Shown: positions 53,485 through 63,050, counted from the first letter of the stretch. The stretch: DNA of 64,000 nucleotides from Bin95 sp965200785 (GCA_965200785.1 CBDAVA010000003.1:744001-808000); one strand, 5' to 3'. The notes: generated by a model not told the origin, from the sequence alone. Translations and numbers: made by a program.

Positions 53485-53494
53485 TGCCCGGTTC

Positions 53495-56400
53495 TCAGAA
53501 TCTCGTATCAATCCTGAGCATGACGCCGTTATCGGCGGGGCCGGTTGCGTCTTGCCGGCGGTCGAGGGCGAGGCCCAGGGTTATCGGGCCTTCCAGCGCG
53601 AGGCCCATGCGGAGATGGCGCGAGGCCTCGCCTGCCGAGAACTCCCCATATGGGCGCAGAACCTCCGGCGCGCCGAACAGGCCGCCGAGACGGGCGCCCC
53701 ATGACACACGTCCGTCAAGATGCAGCGCCGGCGCGGCGGCCGCCCCTGCATCCCTGTCGAGCGTGTCCAGAAGCCGGGTCTCCTCCAGCACCCCCGCCTC
53801 TGTGCCCCAGCCGGGAGACAGGGCGAAGGCGAGGCCCGTGCCGTCCTCGCGCGCGCGCATCCCGACCGCCGCACGCACACCCTGCTCGCCGAAACCGGCA
53901 CCGGTCGTCTCGGCCGTGTACCACCGGCCCTGCAGGCCCGCCTCCCAGCGGCCCCACGCATGGCGCACATCGCCCGAGACCTCCGCGCCAGACGCCGTCT
54001 CGCCGTCGCCGCCGTCCACGCGCCCGCCAAGGCGCAGCGCAGAGGTCCACGACCCGTCGCCCGACGCATACCGGCCCTCCAGACCGAAGCGGGTCCGCGA
54101 GACCGACGCCGCAAGCCCGTCCGCCGCGCCGCCCGACACCGAAAGCTGCGACCAGCCCGCATCGCCCAGCGCAGAGAGGCTCAGCCCGTCCCGCTCGTAG
54201 AGAACCTGCTCCGCCCCGAACAGGCCCATCGCGAAGCCGAGATCGCCCTGCAGGCGGATCACCTCCTCCGGACCCGACACCGAGGCAAACCCGGTCCAGG
54301 TGCTGTCCACATGCCCCGTGCCCCAGCCCGCAAGGCTCCATACCTCCAGGCCAGACCCGAAACGGCCCTTCGCATAGGGATAGACCGCCGTCACTGCACT
54401 CTCCGCAAAGCCCGTCACACGGGCGTCGCCGCGCGACAGCGCCCCCGTGACGCCCTCCCCGCTCTCGGCAAAGGCCACGCCCGTCATCCAGCCCGCGCCA
54501 GAGGCGTCCATGCCCCAGAACAGGGCGTCTGCGGACTGTGACGCCGCGCCCTCGCCCCAGAAGGTCAGCTGCATCCCCTCATCGGGAACCGACGCATCCT
54601 GCGAGAACGGCGCGCCGGCCTGCGGCAGCGGGCGGTTCAGCGAGACCGCAAAGCCCCGGCTCTTCACCAGACCGCGCAGGTCGGAAAGACTGCCCGACCA
54701 GCCGCCGTCCCGGTCGCCGCCGAAGCGGCCGCCAGGGCCGAAGCCATGGCCGCCGAAGCCCAGACCGCCGCCGCCGGCAGAGCCGCGCGTCACGCAGTCC
54801 TCGATGCTCTCGGCCAGCGTGCACCCGCCCGGACCCTCGCCGCCGAACAGGCCGGCAAAGGCGCTCAGCGTATCGCTGCCGCCGCCGCCGTCGGCCATGC
54901 GCCGCCCGATGACATCGGAGGCATCCTCGAGCAGGCGCCGCGCCTGGTTCGACAGCACCGTCTTCAGGGCGTCATCCGCAAGGCTGTTCACGCTCGCGGA
55001 AGTGGCCGCCACCGCAGACGCCCAGTTGGAGACGAACAGGCGCGCGCCCTGCCAGTCGATCACGCTGCGCACGAACAGGCGGTAGTCGCCCCCGGCTTCG
55101 AGCCCGGTGACTTCTGCCTCCGTCTCGCCGAAATCGGGCACGGCGGTCAGCAAGGTCTCGGGAGCGGTTGCGCCGGTGTCCGCACTCCAGCCGATCTCAT
55201 AGGCGGCGTGCATGTTCTTCTTGCCGCCGATATTGGCGATGCTCCAGGAGAGCTTGAGCGCCGTCTCTGAGGCAGGCTCCGTGGCTGACGCCTGCGCATT
55301 CTCAGGCGCAGACGCCGGCGAGGCGCCATAGACCATGTCGGAAGCCTCGCTGCAGGCGGCGTCCGAGATGGTCTCGCCGCAATAGCGCAGCTCGACCTCG
55401 AAGACCCGCCCGATCGCCAGATAGGAGCCTGTCGAGGCGCTCGCCGTGCCGTTCTCGACCGACACATTCCGGAGCGTTCGCCAGGGCGTGCGCCTCGCCC
55501 CCTCCTTCATGCTGCGCACGCGGTATTGGCTCTGCGCCGCCGTCCAGCCCGTATAGGCGGGCGGGGCGTCGAAGGAGAGGTCGAGCGTCTTCCACGAAGT
55601 CGCCGCCGTGGTGTTGGGCGCAACGCCCGTCGGCTTGGTGACCGGCGGAACGACCGCCACGGTCAGCGTCTCCGCCGCGGTGCTCGCATTGCCCGCCGCG
55701 TCCTCTGCTGCGCCGGCGGCAACATCCACCGTCAGATTGCCCGCATAGCCCTCCTCCGGAGTGATCGTCGCGCTATAGGACGCGCCGGAACCCGCAAGCG
55801 CCGAAGCCGCGCCGTGCGCCACCGTGAGATCGTCAAGCGCAAAGCCGGTCACCGACTCGCTGAAGGTCACCGTGATGGAGAAGGGCGCCACAGCCGGGGT
55901 CTCCACCCCCTCGGCGAGGGCGAGCGCCGCCGTCGGCGCCACCGTATCGGCGGCCGCCGCCGTGGCCGTGAAGGTGAGCGAGTCCGATGCGCCCGCCGCG
56001 TCTGTCGCGGTCCAGGTGAAGGCCTGGCTGCCCGCCGCCGCCGGCGTGCCGGAGAGCGTGCGGGTTGCGGTATCGAGGGTGATGCCGTTCCAGGACGCCG
56101 GGGCGAGCGCATAGGTCACCGCGCCGCTGCCGCCGGTCGCTTCCGGCAGCACCAGAGCCTCGATCGCCGTGCCCTCGGTCCAGGCCGGGTCCTCAGGCCC
56201 CGCGCCGAGCGCCAGAGCCGCCGAGGCCGTGGCGGTGAAGGTCAGCGAATCCGTGGCGCCCGCCTCATCCGTCACCGTCCAGGTGAAGGCCTGGCTGCCC
56301 GCCGCCGCCGGCGTGCCGGAGAGTGTCCGGGTTGCGGTGTCCACCGTGATGCCGTTCCACGCCGCCGGGTCCAGGGCATAGGTCATCGCGCCCGTGCCGC

Positions 56401-59400
56401 CGGTCGCTTCCGGCAGCACCAGCGCCGCGATCGCCGTGCCCACGGTCCAGGCCGGGTCCGCCGGACCCGCGCCGAGCGTCAGAACCTGTGCCGCCTCGGT
56501 GGCCGCTGTCGCCGAAACCCAGGCGGATTCGAACAGGCGCGCGCCCTCATGGTCGATCACGCTGCGCACGAACAGGCGGTATTCCGTGCCGGCGGTGAGA
56601 CCGCCGATCTCCGCCGCCGTCTCCCCGAAGGCCGGCACGTCCGCCGCGTCCAGCAGGGTCTCGGGCGCTGTTGCATCGGTGTCGGCGCTCCAGCCGATCT
56701 CGTAAGCGGCGTGCATGTTCTTCTTGCCGCCGGTATTGGCGATGGACCAGGCAAGCGCCAGCGCCGTCTCGGACGCCGGATCGGCGGCCGAGGCCGTCGC
56801 ACCTGTTGGCGCAGAGGCCGGACTGGCCCCGTGCACCATGTCCGAGGGCTCGCTGCAGGTGGCGTCCGAGACCGTCTCCTTGCACCAGCGCAGCTCGACC
56901 TCGAAGACCCGGCCAACCGCCAGGTAGGACCCTGTCGAGGCGGCCGCCTTGCCGTCCGCAACCGAGACATTCTGGAGCGGCCGCCAGCCCGTGCGGTTGG
57001 CGCCCTCCTTGACGCTGCGCAGCCGATATTGGCTGTTCGCCGCCACCCAGTCGGTGCCCTCCGCAGGCGCGTTGAAGGAAAGGTCCATCGTCTTCCACGC
57101 CGTCGCCGCCGTAGTCGCGCCCGTCACATCGGTCGGGCGGTTGGCGGGCGGGGGCGCCGGGGGCGCCTCGGGCGTCGCGGTGATGGTCTCCGACCAGGCG
57201 CTCGTCTCCTCGCCCGCCTTGCCCCGCACCCGGAAGGCATAGGCCGTGCCGTTGTCGAGACCGGAGACCGAGGCCGCCATGTCGGTCACCGTCTGCGAGC
57301 CGCCCTCGCCCCATTCGGAACCTTCTACCGTATAGCCCACCTCGTAGCTTGTCGGAGCTACAGGCGCCGGCGGCGCGCCGCTCTCGCTCTTGATGCGCAC
57401 GGTGTCGGCGAAGCTCTTGACGTTGTTGGCGGACGGCTGCTCTTCCTCCGGCTCTGCGGGCATCTGCCATGACAGCGACACAGCGCTGTCGCCCGCTTCG
57501 GCGGACAAGCCCATCGGAGCGCCCATGCTGCCTGTGCCGGCTTTCGGGGTGCCGGTGGCGCTGTCCGACCATGCGCCGGCGCCCTCGTCATTCGCCGCCT
57601 GCACCTGCACCTGATAGGCCGTGCCGTCGGCCAGGCCGGTAATCGTGTAGCTTGTGGATGTGGCCGGGGTCGGGCTGACTTCGGTCCAGTTCGAGCCGTC
57701 CGTGCCATGACGCAGCGTGTAGCTGCTGATGGCGGGGCCCGTGTTGTCCGGCTCCGTCCAGGAGACCGCAAGCGCGCCGCTGCCGGCTGCCGCCGCCGTC
57801 GGTGCATTCGGCTTGCCGGGCGGCTCGTCGACGTCGGTCAGGGAGATGGTGAAGACATGCGTCGCGGACCGTTCGCGATCGCCGGTCCCGCTGGTGGCGG
57901 TCACCTCGACCTCATAGACATTGTCTCCGCCTTCATCCTGCGGCGTCTCGTAGTCGGGTGCGGCAAGGGAGGTATCGAAGGCAAGGGCGCCCGTGGCGCT
58001 GTCGATGGTGAACCGGGCGTTGTCTGCATATCTGTCGGAGGCAAGCGAATAGGTCACCGGCGAATCCTGGGCATTCGGGTCGCTTGCCGTGACCGTCATC
58101 ACCGCGCCGCTGCCGTTCTCCGCGAAGTTCGCCGCCTCGCTGCCGCTGAAGGACGGTCCGCCATTATAATAACTGAAAAGGACATAAATTATCCGGATTG
58201 CCTTGACGCCGTCGGGGAATTGAGCCTCGGCCCGCACAGTTGTTGATTCGGGCCACAATCTGCTCCGCGGCTTGACATCGTCGACGCTGGTGATGGTGAT
58301 CGTCTGCGCGGTCTGCCAGTTCGACGGGGTGAAGGTGAGTGATGCCGGCGATACTGTGGCGTATGCGGTCCTCGATCCACGAGTCTTTGCGCTGAGGTTC
58401 ACCGTGACATCGGACGCGGGCGCTTTCGCCAACCAAACTGAAGCGGTAGCCGTCCCGCCGTTCTCGTCCACCGTTACCCGCTTGGGGTCGATCACGATAC
58501 CGTGGCTTGCCGGCACCGTCGGCGTTCGGTTCAGCACGGACGTATAGTCACCTGCGCCATGCGCGTTCCTGGCTTTCATGCGGACCTGGTATGCCTGCCC
58601 GTTGGTCAGTCCGAACGTGGTGTAGCTCCGCTGATTGGCGCCTACCTCCTGCGTCTGCCAGTTGTCGCTGCCGGAGACCGCCCATTCCACGGTGTAGCCG
58701 GTAATGGGCTTGCCGCCGGTGCCAGGCGAACGCCATCTGTAGGTGAGGAAAGCGTTACCCGCCTCGACCTTGAACGCAAATGGCGCACCGGGTGTGAGAT
58801 CGTCATCGTCAATGACCGTGACGTCGACGGTTCCGGCTATAGTTTCGTTTTCCCCGTCGAAAGACATGAAATGGGTCAGCGCCGTCGAACGCATGTCATT
58901 CGGGTTGTCCATGTCATCGTTTTTCGGGTAGACACACGCTCGCCATTCGCTATTCCAGTTCGACGGGGTGAACGATCTGTACCTGGTCCCGTCGATTCCG
59001 TCGACAACGGCCTCATCTTCCACATGGATCCGCACATGGACGGTCCTGTCCGGCGCCGCGGCAAGCTTGATGATGTAGCATTTATAGCGCTGGGGTTCAT
59101 GCAGGGTCAGCGAGCTCTTGCTGAGTATCAGATCGGGGAGACCGGCAGTTTCGCCCGGCGTTCGGTTCAGCGTGTGCGTGTAGCTGCCTTCACCGTTCGA
59201 GTAGCTGGCCTTCATGCGGACCTGGTATTCCTGACCGTTGGTCAGTCCGGTCCTGGTGTAGCTCCGTTGGTTGGCGCCGACATCTTGTGTTTGCCAGTTG
59301 TCGCTGCCGGAGACCGCCCATTCAACGGTGTAACCTGCAATGGTCTTGTCGCCGGCGAGGGGCGAATCCCACGAGTAGATGAGGGAAGCGTCACCCACCA

Positions 59401-61903
59401 GGACATCGAAGCCGCGCGGCGCACTGTGTCCACCGTCATCGTCAATGACCGTGACCTCAATGGTTCCCGCCGCAATGTCGTTTTCCTTGTCGAAACTCGT
59501 AAAGAGGTTCACCGTCGTCGAACGCTTGTCATTCGGGTTGTCTATGGTATCGTCGCGCAGGTAAACACACCGTCGCAATTCCTTATTCCACCAGTTCGAC
59601 GGGGTGATCGACTCATACCAGCTGCCCCCCATCTGGTGATAGGCGACGTCATCGTCTTCCACTTCGGTCCGCACATAGACAGTCCTGCCCGGTGCCGTAG
59701 CGAGCTTGTACGTGTAACATTCACCGTCGTAGGGTTCGAACAGGGTCATCGAGCTTTCGCTGAGTATCAGAGCTGCGCCCGGCGTTTGATTCAGTATGTG
59801 CGTGTAGCTGCCTTCACCGTTCGAGTAGTTGGCCTTCATGCGGACCTGGTATGCCTGACCGTTGGTCAGTCCGGTCCTGGTGTAGCTCCGTTTGTTGGCG
59901 CCGACATCTTGTGTTTGCCAGTTGTCGCTGCCGGAGACCGCCCATTCAACGGTGTAACCTGCAATGGTCTTGTCGCCGGCGAGGGGCGAATCCCACGAGT
60001 AGATGAGGGAAGCGTCACCCACCGCGACCGCGAAGTTGCGCGGCGCACTGTGTTCACCGTCATTGTCAATGACCGTGACGTCAATGGTTCCCGCCGGAGT
60101 TTCGTTTTCGTTGCCGAAACTCGTAAAGAGGTTCACCGTCGTCGAACGCTTGTCATTCGGGTTGTCTATGGTATCGTCGTACGGATAAACACACTGCCGC
60201 AATTCCTTATTCCAGTTCGACGGGGTGATCGACTTATAACTGCCCCCCGTGTGGATATAGGCGACGTCATCGTCTTCCACTTCGGACCGCACATGGACGG
60301 TCCTGTCCGGTGCCGCAGCAAGCTTGTACTTGTAGCAGGCGCCGCCGCCGGGTTCGAACAGGGTCATCGAGCTTTCGCTGAGTATCAGACCGGGGAGACT
60401 TGCGCTCGGCGTTCGATTCAGCGTGTGCGTGTAGCTGCCTTCACCGTTCGAGTAGCTGGCCTTCATGCGGACCTGGTATGCCTGACCGTTGGTCAGTCCG
60501 GTCCTGGTGTAGCTCCGTTTGTTGGCGCCGACATCTTGTGTTTGCCAGTTGTCGCTGCCGGAGACCGCCCATTCAACGGTGTAACCTGCAACGGTCTTGT
60601 TGCTGGCGATGGGCGAATCCCACGAGTAGATGAGGGAAGCGTCACCCACCAGGACCGCGAAGTTGCGCGGCGCACTGTGTTCACCGTCATTGTCAATGAC
60701 CGTGACGTCAATGGTTCCCGCCGCAGTGTCGCTTTCCATGTCGAAACTCGTAAAGAGGTTCACCGTCGTCGAACGCTTGTCATTCGGGTTGTCTATGGTA
60801 TCGTCGCGCGGGGAAAAACACCGCTCAAATTCCTTATTCCAGTTCGACGGGGTGATCGACTTATACATGGTCTCCGGCCAGAGATAGGCGACGTCATCGT
60901 CTTCCACTCCGGCCCGCACATAGACGGTCCTGTCCGGTGCCGCAGCAAGCTTGTACTTGTAACATTCATTGTCGTAGGGTTCGACCACGGTCAACGAGCT
61001 CTCGCTGAGTATCAGACCGGGGAGACTTGCGCTCGGCGTTCGATTCAGCGTCTGCGTGTAGCTGCCTTCACCGTTCGAGTAGCTGGCCTTCATGCGGACC
61101 TGGTATGCCTGACCGTTGGTCAGCCCGGTCCTGGTGTAGCTCCGTTGGTTGGCGCTGACATCTTGTGTTTGCCAGTTGCTGCTGCCGGAGACCGCCCATT
61201 CAACGGTGTAACCTGCAATGGTCGTGTTGCTGGCGATGGGCGAATCCCACGAGTAGATGAGGGAAGCGTCACCCACCAGGACCGCGAAGTTGCGCGGCGC
61301 ACTGTGTTCACCGTCATCGTCAATGACCGTGACGTCGATGGTTCCCGCCGGGGCTTCGCTTTCCTTGTCGAAACTCGTAAAGAGGTTCACCGTCGTCGAA
61401 CGCTTGTCATTCGGGTTGTCGATGCCATCGTCGCGCGGGGAAACACACCGCTCAAATTCCTTATTCCAGTTCGACGGGGTGATCGACTTATACCTGACCG
61501 CCCCCGAGAGATAGGCGACGTCATCGTCTTCCACTTCGGCCCGCACATAGACAGTCCTGTCCGGTGCCGCAGCAAGCTTGTACTTGTAACATTCCACATC
61601 GTAGGGTTCGACCACGGTCAACGAGCTCTCGCTGAGTATCAGACCGGGGAGACTTGCGCTCGGCGTTCGATTCAGCGTCTGCGTGTAGCTGCCTTCACCG
61701 CTCGAGTAGCTGGCCTTCATGCGGACCTGGTATGCCTGACCGTTGGTTAGTCCGGTCCTGGTGTAGCTCCGCTGATTGGCGTCCAGATCATGTGTTTGCC
61801 AGTTGCTGCTGCCGGAGACTGTCCATTCAACGGTGTAACCTGCAATGGTCGTGTCGCCGGCGATGGGCGAATCCCACGAGTAGATGAGGGAAGCGTCGCC
61901 CAC
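53495..61903 (-). CDS. Giant Calx-beta/fibronectin-III surface protein with autotransporter-like beta-barrel (giant gene 2)
   Basis: 2,802 residues from the first conventional start (GTG); the frame is open further upstream through LTRRAAGWLRRLL..SALLLGLAACLLLAGPAHAQ, a signal peptide, so the true start is earlier. The N-terminal third alternates Fn3-like units (GDASLIYSWDSP..GLTNGQAYQVRMKA) with Calx-beta-like units (LILSESSLTVVEP..TPSNWNKE..VTVIDDDGEHSAPR) carrying a conserved Cys pair. A further Calx-beta-like unit, a cadherin-like module (FTIDSATGALAFDTSL), more Fn3, two putative-Ig modules and the same beta-barrel as giant gene 1 (ending RIDTRF) follow. Probably an exported surface adhesin. 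Confidence 0.85.
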   Translation of the reverse strand: MGDASLIYSWDSPIAGDTTIAGYTVEWTVSGSSNWQTHDLDANQRSYTRTGLTNGQAYQVRMKASYSSGEGSYTQTLNRTPSASLPGLILSESSLTVVEPYDVECYKYKLAAAPDRTVYVRAEVEDDDVAYLSGAVRYKSITPSNWNKEFERCVSPRDDGIDNPNDKRSTTVNLFTSFDKESEAPAGTIDVTVIDDDGEHSAPRNFAVLVGDASLIYSWDSPIASNTTIAGYTVEWAVSGSSNWQTQDVSANQRSYTRTGLTNGQAYQVRMKASYSNGEGSYTQTLNRTPSASLPGLILSESSLTVVEPYDNECYKYKLAAAPDRTVYVRAGVEDDDVAYLWPETMYKSITPSNWNKEFERCFSPRDDTIDNPNDKRSTTVNLFTSFDMESDTAAGTIDVTVIDNDGEHSAPRNFAVLVGDASLIYSWDSPIASNKTVAGYTVEWAVSGSDNWQTQDVGANKRSYTRTGLTNGQAYQVRMKASYSNGEGSYTHTLNRTPSASLPGLILSESSMTLFEPGGGACYKYKLAAAPDRTVHVRSEVEDDDVAYIHTGGSYKSITPSNWNKELRQCVYPYDDTIDNPNDKRSTTVNLFTSFGNENETPAGTIDVTVIDNDGEHSAPRNFAVAVGDASLIYSWDSPLAGDKTIAGYTVEWAVSGSDNWQTQDVGANKRSYTRTGLTNGQAYQVRMKANYSNGEGSYTHILNQTPGAALILSESSMTLFEPYDGECYTYKLATAPGRTVYVRTEVEDDDVAYHQMGGSWYESITPSNWWNKELRRCVYLRDDTIDNPNDKRSTTVNLFTSFDKENDIAAGTIEVTVIDDDGGHSAPRGFDVLVGDASLIYSWDSPLAGDKTIAGYTVEWAVSGSDNWQTQDVGANQRSYTRTGLTNGQEYQVRMKASYSNGEGSYTHTLNRTPGETAGLPDLILSKSSLTLHEPQRYKCYIIKLAAAPDRTVHVRIHVEDEAVVDGIDGTRYRSFTPSNWNSEWRACVYPKNDDMDNPNDMRSTALTHFMSFDGENETIAGTVDVTVIDDDDLTPGAPFAFKVEAGNAFLTYRWRSPGTGGKPITGYTVEWAVSGSDNWQTQEVGANQRSYTTFGLTNGQAYQVRMKARNAHGAGDYTSVLNRTPTVPASHGIVIDPKRVTVDENGGTATASVWLAKAPASDVTVNLSAKTRGSRTAYATVSPASLTFTPSNWQTAQTITITSVDDVKPRSRLWPESTTVRAEAQFPDGVKAIRIIYVLFSYYNGGPSFSGSEAANFAENGSGAVMTVTASDPNAQDSPVTYSLASDRYADNARFTIDSATGALAFDTSLAAPDYETPQDEGGDNVYEVEVTATSGTGDRERSATHVFTISLTDVDEPPGKPNAPTAAAAGSGALAVSWTEPDNTGPAISSYTLRHGTDGSNWTEVSPTPATSTSYTITGLADGTAYQVQVQAANDEGAGAWSDSATGTPKAGTGSMGAPMGLSAEAGDSAVSLSWQMPAEPEEEQPSANNVKSFADTVRIKSESGAPPAPVAPTSYEVGYTVEGSEWGEGGSQTVTDMAASVSGLDNGTAYAFRVRGKAGEETSAWSETITATPEAPPAPPPANRPTDVTGATTAATAWKTMDLSFNAPAEGTDWVAANSQYRLRSVKEGANRTGWRPLQNVSVADGKAAASTGSYLAVGRVFEVELRWCKETVSDATCSEPSDMVHGASPASAPTGATASAADPASETALALAWSIANTGGKKNMHAAYEIGWSADTDATAPETLLDAADVPAFGETAAEIGGLTAGTEYRLFVRSVIDHEGARLFESAWVSATAATEAAQVLTLGAGPADPAWTVGTAIAALVLPEATGGTGAMTYALDPAAWNGITVDTATRTLSGTPAAAGSQAFTWTVTDEAGATDSLTFTATASAALALGAGPEDPAWTEGTAIEALVLPEATGGSGAVTYALAPASWNGITLDTATRTLSGTPAAAGSQAFTWTATDAAGASDSLTFTATAAAADTVAPTAALALAEGVETPAVAPFSITVTFSESVTGFALDDLTVAHGAASALAGSGASYSATITPEEGYAGNLTVDVAAGAAEDAAGNASTAAETLTVAVVPPVTKPTGVAPNTTAATSWKTLDLSFDAPPAYTGWTAAQSQYRVRSMKEGARRTPWRTLRNVSVENGTASASTGSYLAIGRVFEVELRYCGETISDAACSEASDMVYGASPASAPENAQASATEPASETALKLSWSIANIGGKKNMHAAYEIGWSADTGATAPETLLTAVPDFGETEAEVTGLEAGGDYRLFVRSVIDWQGARLFVSNWASAVAATSASVNSLADDALKTVLSNQARRLLEDASDVIGRRMADGGGGSDTLSAFAGLFGGEGPGGCTLAESIEDCVTRGSAGGGGLGFGGHGFGPGGRFGGDRDGGWSGSLSDLRGLVKSRGFAVSLNRPLPQAGAPFSQDASVPDEGMQLTFWGEGAASQSADALFWGMDASGAGWMTGVAFAESGEGVTGALSRGDARVTGFAESAVTAVYPYAKGRFGSGLEVWSLAGWGTGHVDSTWTGFASVSGPEEVIRLQGDLGFAMGLFGAEQVLYERDGLSLSALGDAGWSQLSVSGGAADGLAASVSRTRFGLEGRYASGDGSWTSALRLGGRVDGGDGETASGAEVSGDVRHAWGRWEAGLQGRWYTAETTGAGFGEQGVRAAVGMRAREDGTGLAFALSPGWGTEAGVLEETRLLDTLDRDAGAAAAPALHLDGRVSWGARLGGLFGAPEVLRPYGEFSAGEASRHLRMGLALEGPITLGLALDRRQDATGPADNGVMLRIDTRF
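59145..61900 (-). repeat. Long tandem repeats of about 625 bp within giant gene 2
   Basis: The block CGAATCCCACGAGTAGATGA recurs at about 59363, 59988, 60611, 61241 and 61868, a period of roughly 625 bp. Each unit encodes one Calx-beta-like plus one Fn3-like module. Units differ by scattered substitutions, with a more diverged sixth unit to about 58540. Repeats of this length can expand or contract by recombination and are hard to assemble. Confidence 0.9.
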
Positions 61904-62150
61904 CAGGACCTCGAAGTCACGCGGCTCACTGAGTGTGAGATCATCCTGTGCATGGGCGGGGCCGGCCAGGAGCAGGCAGGCGGCCAGCCCCAGCAGGAGC
62001 GCCGAACCCCGGCTTCCAGCGCGCGCCGGGAGGGGTGAGCCCTGGCCAATGCGCCGCTGTGCGACGGGGACAATGCAGGAAGTGCGGGAGGTGTTTCGGG
62101 AAGGAAGAAGCCGGCGCAGCCACCCGGCCGCGCGGCGGGTCAGGCGATGG

Positions 62151-62258
62151 TCAGACTCTAGGCGGCTCGGCTCGGCTCGGCTTAACCATTATACCGGGAA
62201 GCCCCGAACGGCTTGTCAACCCCCGCGGGAGGAATTTCTCCGCAACCATGCCCATCAT
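62151..62258 (-). CDS. Leader reading frame upstream of giant gene 2, containing the short AGCCG tract (out of frame as written)
   Basis: From ATGATG (first codon 62258-62256) the frame reads MMGMVAEKFLPRGLTSRSGL then PGIMVKPSRAEPPRV and stops at 62151. It has the same 28-codon length before the repeat as the leader of giant gene 1. A GGGAG Shine-Dalgarno lies about 5 bases upstream. One extra repeat unit would join it in frame to the signal peptide of giant gene 2. Confidence 0.55.
   Translation of the reverse strand: MMGMVAEKFLPRGLTSRSGLPGIMVKPSRAEPPRV
62163..62182 (-). repeat. (AGCCG)4 pentanucleotide repeat
   Basis: Four perfect copies on the minus strand, at exactly the same place relative to the leader and signal peptide as the 15-copy tract of giant gene 1. 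It encodes Ser-Arg-Ala-Glu-Pro in any frame. Confidence 0.9.
62188..62219 (-). promoter_or_regulatory. Promoter-like boxes before the repeat of giant gene 2
   Basis: On the minus strand TTGACA (62219-62214) and TATAAT (62193-62188) are separated by 20 bases, as upstream of giant gene 1. Both boxes lie inside the leader frame, so they could equally be conserved coding sequence. Confidence 0.4.
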
Positions 62259-62424
62259 CGCCGCTCCCTCTCTTCGACCACACCGGCCATCCAGCCACGT
62301 CAGCCGATATTACTCCAAGCCGACTCTCCAGGAAACAGTAAACTTGCCACATTCCCGCTGCAACATCCTTTGGCAGTGGGTCATGTCTCAGCTTCCCATT
62401 CGGGCTCGTTGCGGCGTTCATCCG

Positions 62425-62436
62425 CCCCCCCCCCCC
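62425..62436. repeat. C12 homopolymer
   Basis: Twelve consecutive C residues about 170 bp upstream of the leader start of giant gene 2, in a gene-free region. Tracts this long are slippage-prone and can vary between cells. No reading frame depends on it as far as I can see. Confidence 0.8.
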
Positions 62437-62540
62437 GGAGGCGGGGGTCCATCCTGGATACGCGCCGCCGCCGCAGGTGGTGGCGAATGGACAAACCGTC
62501 CGAGGCTGCCGAGAGAATCAGAGCGGGGCCCCCGCCTTCG

Positions 62541-62645
62541 CGGGGGTGACAGGAGAGGTGCCAGGGGTGACAGGGGAGGCGCCGGGGGGTGACAGGAGAG
62601 GTGCCGGGGGTGACAGGAGAGGCGCCGGAGGGTGACAGGGGAGAG
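62541..62645. repeat. Short tandem array, units of about 20 bp
   Basis: About five imperfect units of GGGGTGACAGGAGAGGTGCC and its GGGGAGGCGCCG variant. Similar GGGTGACGAGAG units occur in copy C (about 40440-40540). It forms the left edge of dispersed element D. Confidence 0.7.
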
Positions 62646-63050
62646 CAGGGCCCCCCTTGCGGGCAATGTCCTTGCCTGCCGCCCGCGACACGGTTGCTTC
62701 AACCGACTGCGGACAAGAAGCCGAATGTGAAACGGAGACACGACCTGGCAGTGCCTCCGTTTGACATTCGCGTTCCTCTGGCCGAGTCAGCCAGGGGCTT
62801 GAGCGGCCCAACCCGCCGCCCCGGACGCCCCTACTGCCGCGCCGGACCCCTTACTGTCGCCCCGGCCTTGAGCCGGGGCCCAGCCTCCGATCCTTCCGCA
62901 GGGACGAAACGGCGGAAGACGGCCCCCGGCTCTGCGCTCCGCTCCGGCCGGGGCGACAAAAGGGAGGCGAGACAAGCGGCGCGGCGCGGAGGCGCCTTCC
63001 GAAAAACCCGCCGGCGCGGCCCTTCCTTGCAAACGGAGACACGACCCGCC
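62646..63050. repeat. Dispersed intergenic repeat element, copy D
   Basis: Contains GGGCAATGTCCTTGCCTGCC, GACTGCGGACAAGAAGCCGA and an imperfect inverted repeat (GAATGTGAAACGGAGACAC facing GTGCCTCCGTTTGACATTC). The TACTGTCGCCCCGGCCTTGA palindrome block and CGAAACGGCGGAAGACGG follow, and it ends AAACGGAGACACGACC. The left half matches copy B and the right half matches copies A and C, so it is the most complete version. Bases 63051-63203 show no gene. Confidence 0.65.

Noticed and set aside
58502..61750. A 1,082-codon open frame on the plus strand across the giant gene 2 repeats
   Set aside because: It is antisense to the tandem 625-bp array; because each unit is alike, an open antisense frame repeats. 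No signal, domain or start site supports it, while the minus strand has clear Calx-beta/Fn3 modules.
59145..61900. CRISPR array
   Set aside because: The repeats are about 625 bp and coding, not 23-50 bp with unique spacers.
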